DNA from: Acorus gramineus
Lineage: Eukaryota > Streptophyta > Magnoliopsida > Acorales > Acoraceae
Direction of reading: 5' to 3'
Length of the DNA stretch: 64,000 nt
Assembly: GCA_030737835.1 (NCBI GenBank)
Contig: JAUJYN010000027.1
Location: 1,364,001 to 1,428,000 of the forward strand
In this document: piece after piece, positions 1 to 10,506 of the stretch
Numbering within the stretch: position 1 is the first letter of the stretch
Layout of the letters: every line of letters starts with the position of its first letter
Notes under the pieces: generated by a model
The model's input: the letters and a program-made list of their open reading frames with translations, nothing else
Told to the model about the DNA's origin: nothing
Databases searched by the model: none
Made by a program: the position numbers and the translations under genes

Positions 1-960
1 TCAAGACATTAGAGTTGTAGAGATGTGCTGTCAGCGGATCCGAGTGGATCATATGCGATGGATAGGCTGTTCTGTTCCCTTCGTTGGATCCGTGTAGAGA
101 CTACCTCAGCGTTAGAAAGGTTGTCCCGTGCAGGGGCTCCGATCAGTAGGCACCTCCTGATTTGGTAGAAGGACTGTGCTGAATGTGGGGGTGGCCAAAC
201 GACCTACGGAGTGGGGAGAGACTATCGGTGGACCAAGGGTGACCAACAGCCTAGTCAGTCCCAAGAGCCTATGTCACCTATTGAGGGTGAGGGTGAGGGT
301 ATGGTGGGCCGGCGATGCGACGACCCACAGGATTGTGTATGGATGATTATCAGCCCATTAAGTCCCAATATCCTACGTCACCATATTGAGGGTGAGGGTG
401 AGGGTGAGGGTGTGGTGGTTCGGCGATGTAGCGAACCACCGGACTTGTGTTATTTATGCCACTTTGAGGCTTTGCTATAAATTGTGGTTAATATAAACTG
501 TATGCATGGGTTGTGCTATTCACTGAGCGTGTGGCTCACCCCTCGCATAAAATCTTTTTCAGTGATCACTGAGGAGGACTTGAAGGAGGAGCTTCCCGAG
601 CGACTACACCAGTAGCGGAGTAGCGCCACGTCCCTCGAGTTTTGAGGCCATCAGCATCCTTCTCTTTGTTGTATGTATATATTTCTGTGCTTGGGCACCT
701 AGTTTGGATTATGTATGGATTGTATTTGTGTGTATATGGACATGTTGGCTCTCACAGGACATATGATTATGTATCGAGTCTGTAGTATGTTTTGATTACA
801 GATTCAGTCTTTTAGCTTCCGCATTTGGTGTATATATTATGTCAGCCCTGCTTTTATCTGTGTTGTCATTTTAGCTGTTGTGTGAGTATGTTATTGAACT
901 CCTGTTTACTGATATCATATATACACTTGCCGCGTGGGACGGCCGCCCTGGGGCGTGACA
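1..960 (+). repeat. 5' LTR of A1, right-hand part
   Basis: This segment aligns with 7976-8944 almost base for base and ends in GGGGCGTGACA directly before the primer site. It holds two GTGAGG-repeat-plus-hairpin modules (about 285-331 and 388-442), then an acceptor-like CTTTTTCAG near 550-560, then an AT-rich run to the LTR end. The match to the 3' LTR is close but has small indels, so the insertion is not very recent. Confidence 0.93.
285..442 (+). repeat. Duplicated GTGAGG-repeat and hairpin module in LTR
   Basis: Two copies of a module lie in tandem. Each has GAGGGT/GTGAGG hexamers followed by a short dyad. In the second copy GGTGGTTCG (414-422) pairs perfectly with CGAACCACC (432-440) around a 9-nt loop. 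In the first copy GTGGGCCG (304-311) faces CGACCCAC (321-328) with one mismatch. The stem bases differ between copies but pairing is mostly kept. The same module recurs in every family A LTR seen here. Function unknown; a structured RNA element is inferred. Confidence 0.75.
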
Positions 961-965
961 AAAGT

Positions 966-977
966 TGGTATCAGAGC
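966..977 (+). promoter_or_regulatory. Primer binding site, initiator Met-tRNA type
   Basis: TGGTATCAGAGC lies five bases after the 5' LTR end. It is the standard complement of the 3' end of plant initiator Met-tRNA used to prime minus-strand DNA synthesis in many plant LTR elements. The match continues into CTGG. Confidence 0.95.
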
Positions 978-1080
978 CTGGTCCTGTCAGAGCCAATTGT
1001 CTTCTTTTTCGTAGAGATGAGTCCTAGGATTTCTATATGCGTATTCTGATCCTAGTGTCTGGTTTTCTTAGGTTGCTGAT

Positions 1081-2267
1081 ATGCCTCCTCGCAGAGGACG
1101 GCGCGGACGTGGTCCCTCTCGACCCTTGGAGGTCTCCGGACCTGCCAGAGTCGAGGATGCTATTGGTGAGTCCTCAGCCGAGAGGCCAGGATCAGCGCAG
1201 GAGCCTCCTGCCTGGGAGCGCGCGTTTGCGCGGATAGCTGATTTAGTGGAGACGCAGACCAGGGCGTTGGAGGCCCAGACCAGAGTGCTAGCAGATCAGG
1301 CACGGGAGATACAGGAGCTGCGGGCAGCCCGCGAGGCAGTTCCGCAGGTTCCCTTGGCGGCAGATCCGCCTGTGGTACCCGATGCACCCCAGTCCCCGTG
1401 GTGGTCCCGGCGGTCAGAGTTCAGGACCAGGAGAGGGAGGCGGGGCTAGAGGCTGCAGCGAGGGTCCAGCAGAGTGGACTCTCAGCCTTTCTGAAGCTCC
1501 ATCCTCCCGAGTTCCAGGGTCAGACAGAGGATCCCCTTGCTCCCGAGAGATGGTTGATGGAGGTGGATACCATCTTCTCGACGATGCTTTGCACAGACCG
1601 CCAGCGAGTCTCCCTGGCCACGTTTATGCTGAAGGGTAGCGCCGCCGACTGGTGGGCTACTAGATCAGTGGACATCCCAGAGGGATTGGAGCAGCTCACA
1701 TGGGCGGGATTCAGGAGATATTTCTTGGAGGAGTATTTCCCCTTCTCGACGCGACAGATAGTGATGCAGGAGTTTGAGCAGCTGACTCAGGGCACTATGT
1801 CCGTCGCTGACTACTCCACGCGATTCACGAGGCTGTCCAGATTCGCTCCAGCGTTGGTGATGGACGAGGAGACGAGGTGCCGTCGATTCGAGCTCGGTCT
1901 CAGCAGTGCCATCCGAGTGCACGTCACCTCCCACGCATTCACGAGGTACTCCGACTTAGTGTCTCGAGCGAAGACCGTCGAGAGAGACCTCGGGATCCAG
2001 GTGAGGGCTTCGACCCTTTCGACAGACCAGAGGCCACCCAGGAGCCAGGACAGAGGGCAGCGCAAGAAGAAGAGGCCCCGCTTTGAGCAGTCAGCGGCTG
2101 CCTCTCCTCCAGCAGATGTGGTGCCAGCGCGAGGTCCAGCACCCATCGCAGCAGTGCCAGTCCAGACGAGGCGACCAGAGACGAGGCGCTGTTATCACTG
2201 TCAGCGCGTCGGGCATATCTTGTATAATTGCCCCGACGCTGGCCGACCCAAAGTGATGCCTCAGTAG
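1081..2267 (+). pseudogene. gag: gag capsid/nucleocapsid of A1, frameshifted
   Basis: Gag packages the element RNA in cytoplasmic particles. The ATG at 1081 starts an MPPRRGRRGRG basic leader, also the start of the A2 gag at 59851. A coiled-coil-like stretch (QTRALEAQTRVLADQAREI) follows. A frameshift near 1385-1398 moves reading to the next frame, which holds the Retrotrans_gag-type core (WLMEVDTIFSTM, ADWWATRS, FLEEYFPFSTR, ADYSTRFTRLS) and a CCHC zinc knuckle, CYHCQRVGHILYNC, at about 2190-2231. An in-frame TAG at 2265-2267 replaces what is CAG-like in context. CAG to TAG fits cytosine deamination in methylated DNA. Intact family gag is over 450 codons, as A2 shows. Confidence 0.92.
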
Positions 2268-3190
2268 CAGTTGCAGCAGCAGCCGTTTCAGCAGCGCCAG
2301 CAGCAGCAGCAGCCTCAGCGCCAGCCGCAGCAGCAGCCTCAGCGTCAGCAGCAGCCACAGGGTGGCCGTGCTGATCAGAGGAGGCAGCCAGCGCAGCAGG
2401 CGAGGCGTGCCCCTGCTCCTCAGCCTCAGTTCGTCCAGGGCCGAGTGGCAGCGCTTTCGGCAGAGGAGGCCCAGGCATCAGGCAGCGTGGTCAGAGGTAC
2501 TGTTCAGATCTCCCAGCTTCCTGCTTATGTATTGTTTGATTCCGGAGCCACACTCGTTCGTGTCTCCCGCTTTTGCGAGACGGACGGGCGTGGCGTCCGC
2601 TCCTCTAGATGCTGTCTTAGAGGTATCATTGCCCGTGGGAGACCGTATTCTCCTCAGTTCAGTGTACCGAGGGTGTACGGTAGAGATCGCGGAGCATGAG
2701 TTCCCGGTAGAGCTGGTGGAGCTTGCGATGGCGGATTTTGATGCCATCCTGGGGATGGATTGGCTTGCAGCTAGTCATGCCAGCATCGACTGTTTTGCCA
2801 AGTCGGTGTCGTTCCACCTTCCTGGTCGGAGGTCCTTCCAGTTCGTGGGCGATCGAGACGTAGCTCCTCTGGGGTTCGTGTCGTCCATGCAGGCGTGGAG
2901 ACTCCTTCAGGGTGGATGCGAGGGCTTTCTAGCTTATATTGCTCTGGAGGATGCACCGCTGCGGGCAGATATCAGTCAGACTCCGGTCGTGGCAGAGTAT
3001 CCCGAGGTTTTCCCGATGATCTTCCGGGATTACCGCCGGATCGCGCGATCGAGTTTGAGATCAATCTGATTCCGGGGACCGAGCCGGTTTCGAGGGCTCC
3101 GTACCGGATGGCCCCTGCAGAGCTGAGGGTGCTGAAGGAGCAGTTGGAGGAGTTGCTGGAGAAGGGCTTCGCACGTCCGAGTGTGTCTCC
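2268..3190 (+). pseudogene. pol: Gag tail, aspartic protease and RT N-terminus of A1, frameshifted
   Basis: After the stop the same frame continues as a glutamine-rich linker (QQQ and QPQRQ runs) and reaches the protease motif LFDSGAT at about 2532-2552; D2538 would be the catalytic aspartate of the retropepsin dimer. Bases are missing at about 2552, so the rest of the protease (SFVSPAF, ILGMDWL at about 2745) reads in another frame to about 3014. A third shift near 3014 opens the RT-connecting region ([24 protein letters not shown]). A fourth, about 3200, leads into the main RT frame. No single frame can make this protein, so the protease is not produced by this copy. Confidence 0.9.
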
Positions 3191-5329
3191 GTGGGGAGCC
3201 CTGTCCTGTTCGTCCGGAAGAAGGACGGTTCGCTGCGGCTGTGTATTGATTACAGGCAGCTGAATAAACGGACAGTGAAGAACAAGTACCCGTTGCCGCG
3301 GATCGACGATCTGTTTGACCAGCTCCAGGGAGCGTGTGTCTTTTCCAAGATCGATCTCCGCTCGGGGTACTACCAGCTGAAGATCCGGGAGTCAGACATT
3401 TCGAAGACGGCCTTTCGCACCCGGTATGGGCACTACGAGTTCAGAGTACTGCCATTCGGGTTGACGAACGCGCCGGCGGCCTTCATGGATCTGATGAACC
3501 GGGTATTTCGACCCTTCCTCGACTCCTTTGTGGTAGTATTCATCGATGAAAATATAGTGTACTCGAGGAGTCTTGAGGAGCACGCTCACCATCTTCGCAC
3601 TGTTATGGAGACTTTGGCCAGACATCAGTTGTTCGCCAAGTTCAGCAAGTGCGAGTTCTGGTTGGAGCGTATGGCCTTTCTGGGCCATGTGATTTCCGGT
3701 GAGGGTATAGCTGTGGACCCGGAGAAGACGCTCGCCGTGTCGAATTGGCGTCGACCGTCGAACCCCACAGAGATTCAGAATTTCTTGGGCTTGGCGGGTT
3801 ATTACAGGAGGTTTGTGGAGGGTTTCTCCAAGATAGCCGTTCCTCTTACCCGCCTCACTCGGAAGGACGTTCGGTTCGAGTGGTCCCCTTCTTGTGAGGA
3901 GAGCTTCCAGGAGCTGAAGCGAAGGCTCACCTCAGCGCCAGTTCTTACCCTTCCATCTGGGAGTGGTGGGTTCGCAGTTTACACAGATGCATCGCAGTTG
4001 GGTGTGGGTTGCGTCCTGATGCAGCACGGTAAGGTGGTGGCTTACGCGTCTCGTCAGTTGAAGCCCCATGAGCAGAATTACCCCACCCATGACCTTGAGT
4101 TGGCTGCGATCATCTTTGTGCTGAAGATGTGGAGGCATTACCTCTATGGAGAGGAGTTCGAGCTCTTTACTGATCATAAGAGCTTGACATATCTGCAGTC
4201 TCAGCCGGAGCTCAACATGCGTCAGAGGCGTTGGGTTGAGTTCCTGACAGACTACGATTGTGACATCGCTTACCATCCGGGTAAGGCGAATGTCGTTGCA
4301 GATGCGCTCAGTAGGCAGCCCCTGGGCATGGCCGCTGACATGGCTGTCCGTCGTTGGAGGCTTCTGGAGGAGGCCGCTTGCTGGATCAGTGTTCGAGAGA
4401 CTCCTGCGGGTGGCTTTTTGGCCAGGCTGGTGGTGCAGCCGGTTCTTCTCGACGAGATCCGCACGGCTCAGGCTCAGGATCCGCATTTTATAGTCCTCTC
4501 TGAAGGCGTCGCCCGGGGCGAGCGTCAGGACTACCAGATTCGCGCGGACGGGATCCTGCGATTCAGAGGCCGAGTGTGCATCCCCGACGACGCAGAGCTG
4601 AGGCGGAAGATTCTGGACGAGGCCCATCGCTCGAGGTACACAGTGCACCCTGGTGGCACGAAGATGTACAGGGGCCTTCGTCGCGGCTACTGGTGGCGCG
4701 GGATGAAGACGGATATCGCCCGTTTCGTTGCCCAATGCCTAGTATGCCAGCAGGTGAAGTCGGAGCATCAGCGCCCTGCGGGGAAGCTGCAGTCCATTGA
4801 GATCCCTCAGTGGAAGTGGGAGCAGATCACCATGGACTTCGTCTCGGGTTTGCCGAGGTCACGTTCGGGTCGCGATGCCATCTGGGTGATCGTCGACCGG
4901 CTGACGAAGTCTGCTCATTTCCTCCCCATCCGACTCACCGATTCTCTGGACACTCTGGCGCAGTTATTTGTCTCCGAGATTGTCCGTCTCCATGGCACTC
5001 CAGTCAGCATCATTTCTGATCGAGACGCGCGTTTTACTTCGAGGTTCTGGCGTAGCCTCCAGCACGCCCTTGGTACGAACCTCCATTTCAGTACAGCGTT
5101 TCATCCGCAGACGGACGGCCAGTCGGAGAGGACGATCCAGACCCTTGAGGACATGCTGCGGGCCTGTGTACTCGATTTTGGGGGCAGTTGGGAGAGGCAC
5201 CTTCCGTTGGTGGAGTTTGCCTACAACAACAGCTACCACTCGAGCATCCGGATGGCTCCCTACGAGGCACTTTATGGCCGCAGCTGCAGGTCCCCCCTGT
5301 GTTGGGATGAGGTCGGAGAGCGCCAGTAG
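3191..5329 (+). CDS. pol: Reverse transcriptase-RNase H-integrase fragment of A1 pol
   Basis: This is the longest open frame in the window, 712 codons; its first ATG is internal to pol, not a true start. RT motifs: [51 protein letters not shown]. The catalytic box reads [11 protein letters not shown] (codon 3548 is GAA), so the second active-site aspartate is glutamate and the next residue asparagine; activity is doubtful. RNase H follows (YTDAS, DLELAA, FTDHKSL, VADALSR) with all four acidic residues. Integrase has the zinc-binding HHCC region ([17 protein letters not shown]), then DDE positions in [19 protein letters not shown] and DGQSERTIQ. The frame ends at a TAG created where a base is missing relative to the downstream frame. 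Confidence 0.93.
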   Translation: MGSPVLFVRKKDGSLRLCIDYRQLNKRTVKNKYPLPRIDDLFDQLQGACVFSKIDLRSGYYQLKIRESDISKTAFRTRYGHYEFRVLPFGLTNAPAAFMDLMNRVFRPFLDSFVVVFIDENIVYSRSLEEHAHHLRTVMETLARHQLFAKFSKCEFWLERMAFLGHVISGEGIAVDPEKTLAVSNWRRPSNPTEIQNFLGLAGYYRRFVEGFSKIAVPLTRLTRKDVRFEWSPSCEESFQELKRRLTSAPVLTLPSGSGGFAVYTDASQLGVGCVLMQHGKVVAYASRQLKPHEQNYPTHDLELAAIIFVLKMWRHYLYGEEFELFTDHKSLTYLQSQPELNMRQRRWVEFLTDYDCDIAYHPGKANVVADALSRQPLGMAADMAVRRWRLLEEAACWISVRETPAGGFLARLVVQPVLLDEIRTAQAQDPHFIVLSEGVARGERQDYQIRADGILRFRGRVCIPDDAELRRKILDEAHRSRYTVHPGGTKMYRGLRRGYWWRGMKTDIARFVAQCLVCQQVKSEHQRPAGKLQSIEIPQWKWEQITMDFVSGLPRSRSGRDAIWVIVDRLTKSAHFLPIRLTDSLDTLAQLFVSEIVRLHGTPVSIISDRDARFTSRFWRSLQHALGTNLHFSTAFHPQTDGQSERTIQTLEDMLRACVLDFGGSWERHLPLVEFAYNNSYHSSIRMAPYEALYGRSCRSPLCWDEVGERQ

Positions 5330-5873
5330 AGGGACCAGAGATCGTTCACCAGACCTCCGAGATGGTGAAGACGATTCGCGAGCGTATCCGAGTCGCTCAG
5401 AGTCGTCAGAAGTGCTACGCCGACCGTCGTCGCCGTGAGCTCGCCTTCGAGGTCGGTGACCATGTGTTCTTGAAGGTGTCCCCGATGAAGGGCATCTTCC
5501 GATTCGGTGTGCGGGGCAAGCTGAGTCCGCGTTTCATTGGGCCATTCCTCATCCTCGAGCGAGTTGGGGAGGTGGCCTATCGCATAGCTCTGCCCCCACA
5601 GTTGGCTCAGGCCCATGACGTCTTCCATGTCTCGCAGCTGAGGCGATACGTCCACGATCCTGCTCACATCATCCCGTTCGAGCCGCTCGTCTTCGAGCCG
5701 GACTTGTCTTTCGTGGAGCAGCCGATTGAGATCTGGACCGCCGCGAGAAGAGGCTCCGCACCAAGACCGTCCAGCTGGTCAAGGTGCGATGGCAGCACCG
5801 TTCCGGTGCCGAGGCCACCTGGGAGCTCGAGGACGCCATGCGTGACGCGTATCCGCATCTTTTCCCTTCTTAG
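5330..5873 (+). pseudogene. pol: Integrase C-terminus with chromodomain-like tail of A1
   Basis: From about 5335 another frame continues integrase (EIVHQTSEMVKTIRERI), then the GPY/F-type region (SPRFIGPFLILERVGEVAY, HDVFHVSQLRRY). One base is missing near 5733 (GAGATCTGGACC), and a further frame carries the tail: KTVQLVKVRWQHRSG, ATWELEDAM, YPHLF, then TAG at 5871-5873. The V.W...ATWE...YPHLF pattern is the reduced chromodomain of Tekay-type chromoviruses, thought to steer integration to heterochromatin (family knowledge). Confidence 0.88.
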
Positions 5874-5908
5874 ATGTTCTTGTATTTATTTTGAGGACAA
5901 AATTTCCT

Positions 5909-5921
5909 AAGGGGGGGAGAA
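5909..5921 (+). promoter_or_regulatory. Polypurine tract of A1
   Basis: AAGGGGGGGAGAA lies directly before the 3' LTR start TGTTATATATG. It is the usual plus-strand primer for second-strand DNA synthesis. Related tracts lie in the same place in A2, B1, B2 and B3. Confidence 0.93.
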
Positions 5922-6186
5922 TGTTATATATGTGTCACTTTTTGGCTTGTTGGTAACCATTGGAGCATTTTGGCAGTTTTTGAGTTTTTTCGTTTTTCGA
6001 TCGGAACCGCTAAAATTTTGGACTGTTAGCTATCGTCCTGAGTTAGAGGACTCCGATTGAAAATCTAACTGCATATTATGTGTCCTGGTGCCATTCTAAG
6101 CCACTCATGAAAATTTCATCGAATTCCGGTAACGTTTCTGAAATTTCACAGTTCCGGGGCGTATCCGGGTGTTTTAAGTGACTTGC

Positions 6187-6194
6187 TATATAAA
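6187..6194 (+). promoter_or_regulatory. TATA box of family A LTR promoter
   Basis: TATATAAA lies about 265 bp into the LTR, followed about 40 bp later by CTATTCATCATC and a pyrimidine-rich run. The A2 LTRs have TATAAAG and the same CTATTCATCATC at matching spacing on the minus strand (about 56660-56700 and 62550-62595). Conserved spacing supports a transcription start near 6220. The start itself is inferred. Confidence 0.65.
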
Positions 6195-6512
6195 TGAAAT
6201 CTAAAAGCTTTGTTGGCACTATTCATCATCCCTACCAAAGCTTTTTCTCTCTCCCCTCTCTCCTTTTCTCCCATTTGAGCCCCTTAGAGCCCTCAAACCC
6301 AAAAACCTAAAGCATAGAAAGTGTAGATCGGGTCCCGATCTACACCCCGGTGCTTTCAAATCCCGATTCCGGCCAACCTAGCCCTCCCATCCGCCCTCTC
6401 TTCTCCTCAGATCCGAGCCAAATCGGAGGTAGGGGTAGGTCTTGGTGGTAGAGACCGTTGGGGAAGCGTTTCGGTGCGCGGAGAGCAACCGGACATCCCT
6501 TCCTCCCCCTTG

Positions 6513-7449
6513 GTAAGCTCTTTTTCCTCTTCTTTTTGGCTTAGATGTATGTTAGGAAGGGGGTTTTGTGTTTGGGAGGTGGTCGGCGGCTGTGGGAGGT
6601 GGTTGGGGGCGGTCGGAGGCCTGGTGGTTGGTGGTAGAGGAGCTCGGGCAGGGAGGGTGGCAGTCCCGGGCAGCAGGCAGCACAGACAGCGCTCAGGCAG
6701 GTGCAGCGGCAGGGCGCGCGCGCGTGCGCGCGGACTGCGCTCGGGTGGGCGCTTGGCGTGCTGGGTGCTGGGGGTGCTGGTCGAGTGGGTGTGCGTGCAG
6801 GGCGTCGTGCAGGGTGCGCGCGGAGCGCTGCATAGGGGCGCAGGCACGCTGTGCGCGCACGGGAGTCGGTGGAGCGCTGGGCGTGCTGGTTGCTGGCGTG
6901 CCGGGTGTGCTGGGCGCGCGTGCAGGGGCGCAGTGCGCGCGGGTGCACCCGGGAGGAGTTGTGCGAGCGGCTGGTGCGAGGTGCTGGTCGAGCGGCTGGT
7001 GCGGAGAGCGGTGCGAGCGGATGATGCGCGGGGAGTGCGCGCGAGGCGAGCGAGGTGCGCGCGGGGCGAGGAGCTGGGCGCGCGGGGCGTGCGGTGTGCT
7101 CGCGGGCCAGCGCGAGGCGTGCGGGGTGCGCGCGGGCTGCTGCGCTGGGGCGCAGTGGGCGCGCGGTACACCTGGGAGGCTTGGTGGGCGTGTCCAGGCG
7201 GCGGGCAGGGGTCCGGCGGTGCGCCGGGGTGCGCGGGCGGAGGCGTGGCGGTGCATCCGGGGGCGGGTGGCCGTGCGGGTGGTTGCTGGGGGTGCGGGAG
7301 TGAGTCGGGGTGCTCGGGCTAGCGTGCGTGCGGGTCGTATGCACGTTTGCCCGAGTGTTGGGTGTTTGATTTTGGGATTTTGGGTATTTATTTGTGTATT
7401 TTGAGTATTTTGTGGATTTTTACTCACCAGTTGATACCCTGTCTTGCAG
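6513..7449 (+). other. Candidate leader intron in A1 LTR, CpG-rich
   Basis: A donor-like G^GTAAGCTC (6513) and an acceptor TGTCTTGCAG^ATCTCG (ending 7449) bound 937 bp, mostly alternating GCGC/TGCG sequence that is open in several frames on both strands. No protein family is visible in those frames. The acceptor recurs in most full LTRs of both families. An intron is inferred from signals only. Confidence 0.45.
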
Positions 7450-7485
7450 ATCTCGACGGACGGTCGCGCGTCGACCCGACTTCTG
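7450..7485 (+). other. Candidate 36-nt micro-exon in A1 LTR
   Basis: The segment starts ATCTCGACGGACGG and is followed by the donor GTGAGTGG. Equivalent segments of 36-39 nt with the same flanks occur at 12901-12936 (minus), 17042-17080 (minus), 26619-26655, 36647-36682, 46036-46072, 48006-48044 and 63334-63372. The flanking intron-like sequences vary far more than this segment does. Confidence 0.45.
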
Positions 7486-8944
7486 GTGAGTGGGACAACC
7501 CAACCCAGTTTGGGAGGCGTTACATGCACTTAGGCGTGTACCATCCTCCCCTGGGGCACATAGTTAGTATTAACTGTTTTATTGTAATCCATGCAAGCAT
7601 GATGTGTGTGTAGAATGCATGCCACCCTAGACTTGTATGTTAGGGACTTGCACCCTTAGGTTATGTGCATGAGCCGTGCATCCTGTCACCCCGTTATCAT
7701 GCTAGGAAAGCCCTGACCTATGCATGCGTCCTATTAGTTTGATTTATTTATTTAAATGCAAACTGTGATATTGATTAGCATGCCTTGGGATTATAAGGGG
7801 GCCTTGCGAGGTTAACATTGAGACCCGGGTTAGGGTACTCCGTGTTCCTTGTTTGGTTGTCGGGATGTCCTACATCGGGACCTCAGGTTACCCTCCCAAG
7901 GTCTCTTTTCCTTATTTTTGTCTTATTTATTTCCCCGCATCTTGGTTATGCGCGCTGGAGGAATTCTGAATGAATTCAAGACATTAGAGTTGTAGAGATG
8001 TGCTGTCAGCGGATCCGAGTGGATCATATGGATGGATAGGCTGTTATATTCCCTTCGTTGGATCCGTGTAGAGACTACCTCAGCGTTAGAAAGGTTGTCC
8101 CGTGCAGGGGCTCCCATCAGTAGGCGCCTCCTGATTTGGTAGAAGGACGGTGTTGAATGTGGGGGTGGCCAAACGACCTACGGAGTGGGGAGAGACTACT
8201 GGTGGACCAAGGGTGACCAACAGCCTAGTCAGTCCCAAGAGCCTATGTCACCTATTGAGGGGTGAGGATGAGGGTATGGTGGGCCGGCGATGCGACGACC
8301 CACAGGATTGTGTATGGATGATTATCAGCCCATTAAGTCCCAATACCCTTTGTCACCTATGGAGGGGTGAGGGTGAGGGTGAGGGTGTGGTGGTTCGGTG
8401 ATGTAGCGAACCACCGGACTTGTGATTGATTTTGCCACTTTGAGGCTCTTTGCTATAAATTGTGGTTAATATAGACTGTATGCATGGGTTGTGCTATTCA
8501 CTGAGCGTGTGGCTCACCCCTCGCATAAAATCTTTTTCAGTGATCACTGAGGAGGACTTGAAGGAGGAGCTTCCTGAGCGACTACACCAGTAGCGGAGTA
8601 GCGCCACGTCCCTCGAGTTTTGAGGCCATCAGCATCCTTCTCTTTGTTGTATGTATATATTTCTGTGCTTGGGCACCTAGTTTGGATTATGTATGGATTG
8701 TATTTGTGTGTATATGGACATGTTGGCTCTCACAGGACATATGATTATGTATCGAGTCTGTAGCATGTTTTGATTACAGATTCAGTCTTATTAGCTTCCG
8801 CATTTGGTGTATATATTATGTCAGCCCTTCTTTTATCTGTGTTATCATTTTTTGCTGTTGTGTGAGTATGTTATTGAACTCCTGTTTACTGATATCATAT
8901 ATACACTTGCCGCGTCCCGGGGACGGCCGCCCTGGGGCGTGACA

Positions 8945-10220
8945 AGGAAGCCTTGACCTATGCATGTGTCCTGTTAGTTTAATTTATTAAATTAAATGCG
9001 AACTTATGGTATTTTAGCATGCCTTAGGGGATATTATAAGGGGCCTTGCGAGGTCAACATTGACACCTGGGCTAGGGTACTCCGTGTTCCTTGTTTGGTT
9101 GTCGGGATATCCTATATCGGAACCTCATGGTGCCCTCCCAAGGTTTCTTTTCCCAATAATATTATAACCTCGTTATTATTATATATGTTCCCCGCATCTT
9201 GGTTATGCGCCCTGGAGGAATTTTGAAGAATTCATGACACCAGTAGAGTCTCCCTTCTCTGGATTAAGGGGCCTTGCGAAGTCAGCATTGAGACCCGGGC
9301 TAGGGTACTCCGTGTTCCTTGTTTGGTTGTCGGGATATCCTATATCGGGACCTGATGGTGCCTTCCCAGGGTTTCTTTTTCCAGTTAAGGATACCGCGGA
9401 TACAAGTGGATCGTATACATGTGGATTGGCTGTTTCTGTTCCCTTCATTGGATCCGTATAGAGACTGCCCCAGCGTTAGACAAGTCGTCCTGACAGAGGG
9501 CTCCCATCAGTAGGCACCTCCTGATTTGATGACGGACTGTGTTGAAAGTGGGAGTAGACCAGGCGGACTACGGAGTGGAGGAGAGACTATCAGTGAACCA
9601 AGGGTGATTAACAGCCTAGTCAGTCTCAATATCCTATGTCACCTATGGGAGGGTGAGGGTGAGGGTGTGGTGGGTCGGCGATGTTGCAACCCACTGGATT
9701 GTGTAGTTCCTGCCATTTTGAGGCTTGAATAATTAATTGTGGTTGATATGAATTGTGATGCATGGGTTGTGATATTCACTGAGCGTGTGGCTCACCCCTC
9801 GCATATATATATTTTTCTCCAGTGTTATCTGAGTCGGATCAGGAGGAGGAGCTCCCCGAGGGACTTAAGCAGTAGCGGAGCAGCGCCACATTTTCGCGAG
9901 TGTTAGAGGCTATCAGCATCCCTTTTGATTGTATGTATTGTATTATGTGCTTGGGCACACGTTTGTATTATATTTGGATGTCATTGTATATATTGGCTCT
10001 CACAGGACAGTTGATTATGTATCAAGTCTGTAATATGTCTTTGAGTTACAGATTCAGTCTTTTAGCTTCCGCTATTTGTGTATATATCATGTCAGCCTCA
10101 TTGTTGTCTGTGTTGTCATTGTTGATGTTGTTTAGCGTATATTATTGACCTCCCGTTTAGACTGCTGATATCATATATACACTTGCCGCGTCCAGGGGAC
10201 GGCCGCCCTGGGGCGTGACA
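8945..10220 (+). repeat. LTR fragment A3, host of A1
   Basis: This is the right-hand part of a family A LTR ending in GGGGCGTGACA at 10220. A1 was inserted where the LTR reads GGAAGCCTTGACC. It has two copies of the 115-bp module (9039-9155 and 9268-9384) where A1 has one, and a single GTGAGG/hairpin module near 9650-9700. The left-hand part lies outside the window. Confidence 0.85.
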
Positions 10221-10506
10221 ACCGAGGCGTTCGGAAGCGTACTGATCGTGGGAGTATACCAGGTAGTGACTACTCGGGGAAAGGGCTACCGGTGGTCCAA
10301 GGGTGTAGAGGAGTCTAATCTCTCCAAAAGTCCTACGTCACCTGTAAAGGGTGAGGGTGAGGATGAGGTGAAGACACGTCGCCGCGTGACCCATTCGTGG
10401 TTCGTCCATTCCCATAGTTGTTGGGTCCGGTTGCGTATCGATGATGAAGCTTTCTCTGTCTCTCGCCCTCCCTCTTTGTGTGAACTGAGTAAGTAGATGT
10501 GGTTCC
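10221..10506 (+). repeat. Family B LTR fragment, plus orientation
   Basis: It matches the interior of solo LTR 1 and solo LTR 2 (for example about 28080-28320), including the GTGAAGACACGTCGCCGCG stretch. It is cut at 10220/10221 by the A3 end and at 10506/10507 by a minus-strand LTR end. It is too short to assign to an element. Confidence 0.75.

Larger units (their letters stand above)
1..8944 (+). mobile_element. Ty3/gypsy chromovirus-like LTR retrotransposon A1 (left end outside window)
   Basis: The order is partial 5' LTR, primer site, gag, protease, RT, RNase H, integrase with chromodomain-like tail, purine tract and 3' LTR. Window base 1 matches about 7976 of the 3' LTR, so about 2 kb of the 5' LTR lies outside. 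The domain order with integrase after RNase H defines Ty3/gypsy; the chromodomain-like tail and iMet-tRNA primer site point to the chromovirus Tekay/Del-like clade (family knowledge, not a database search). The right flank, starting AGGAA, is itself LTR sequence, so A1 sits inside the older LTR A3. The copy is dead: six frameshifts, one in-frame stop and an RT active-site change. Confidence 0.93.
5922..8944 (+). repeat. 3' LTR of A1 (3023 bp)
   Basis: It runs from TGTTATATATG to GGGGCGTGACA. In order it holds a short U3 of about 260 bp, a TATA box at 6187, a pyrimidine-rich leader, a candidate splice donor at 6513, a CpG-rich stretch (about 6640-7330), a splice-acceptor/donor pair around 7450-7485, a 115-bp module shared by many LTRs (7799-7915), and two GTGAGG/hairpin modules (about 8250-8415). 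At 3 kb it is very long for an LTR; most of that length lies downstream of the predicted start site. Confidence 0.93.

Noticed and set aside
285..410. Telomere-type repeat
   Set aside because: The unit is GTGAGG, not the plant TTTAGGG. Runs are under 30 bp and sit at a fixed place in each LTR.
211..480. 89-codon frame in the A1 5' LTR
   Set aside because: It runs through the hexamer/hairpin modules, is changed by indels in the 3' LTR (8150-8401) and has no domain.
6474..7404. Long open frames of 250-280 codons on both strands in the CpG-rich block
   Set aside because: Several overlapping frames are open at once, the products are low-complexity Arg/Ala/Gly or Pro/Thr/His, and no domain is visible. 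GC-rich sequence lacks stop codons by composition.
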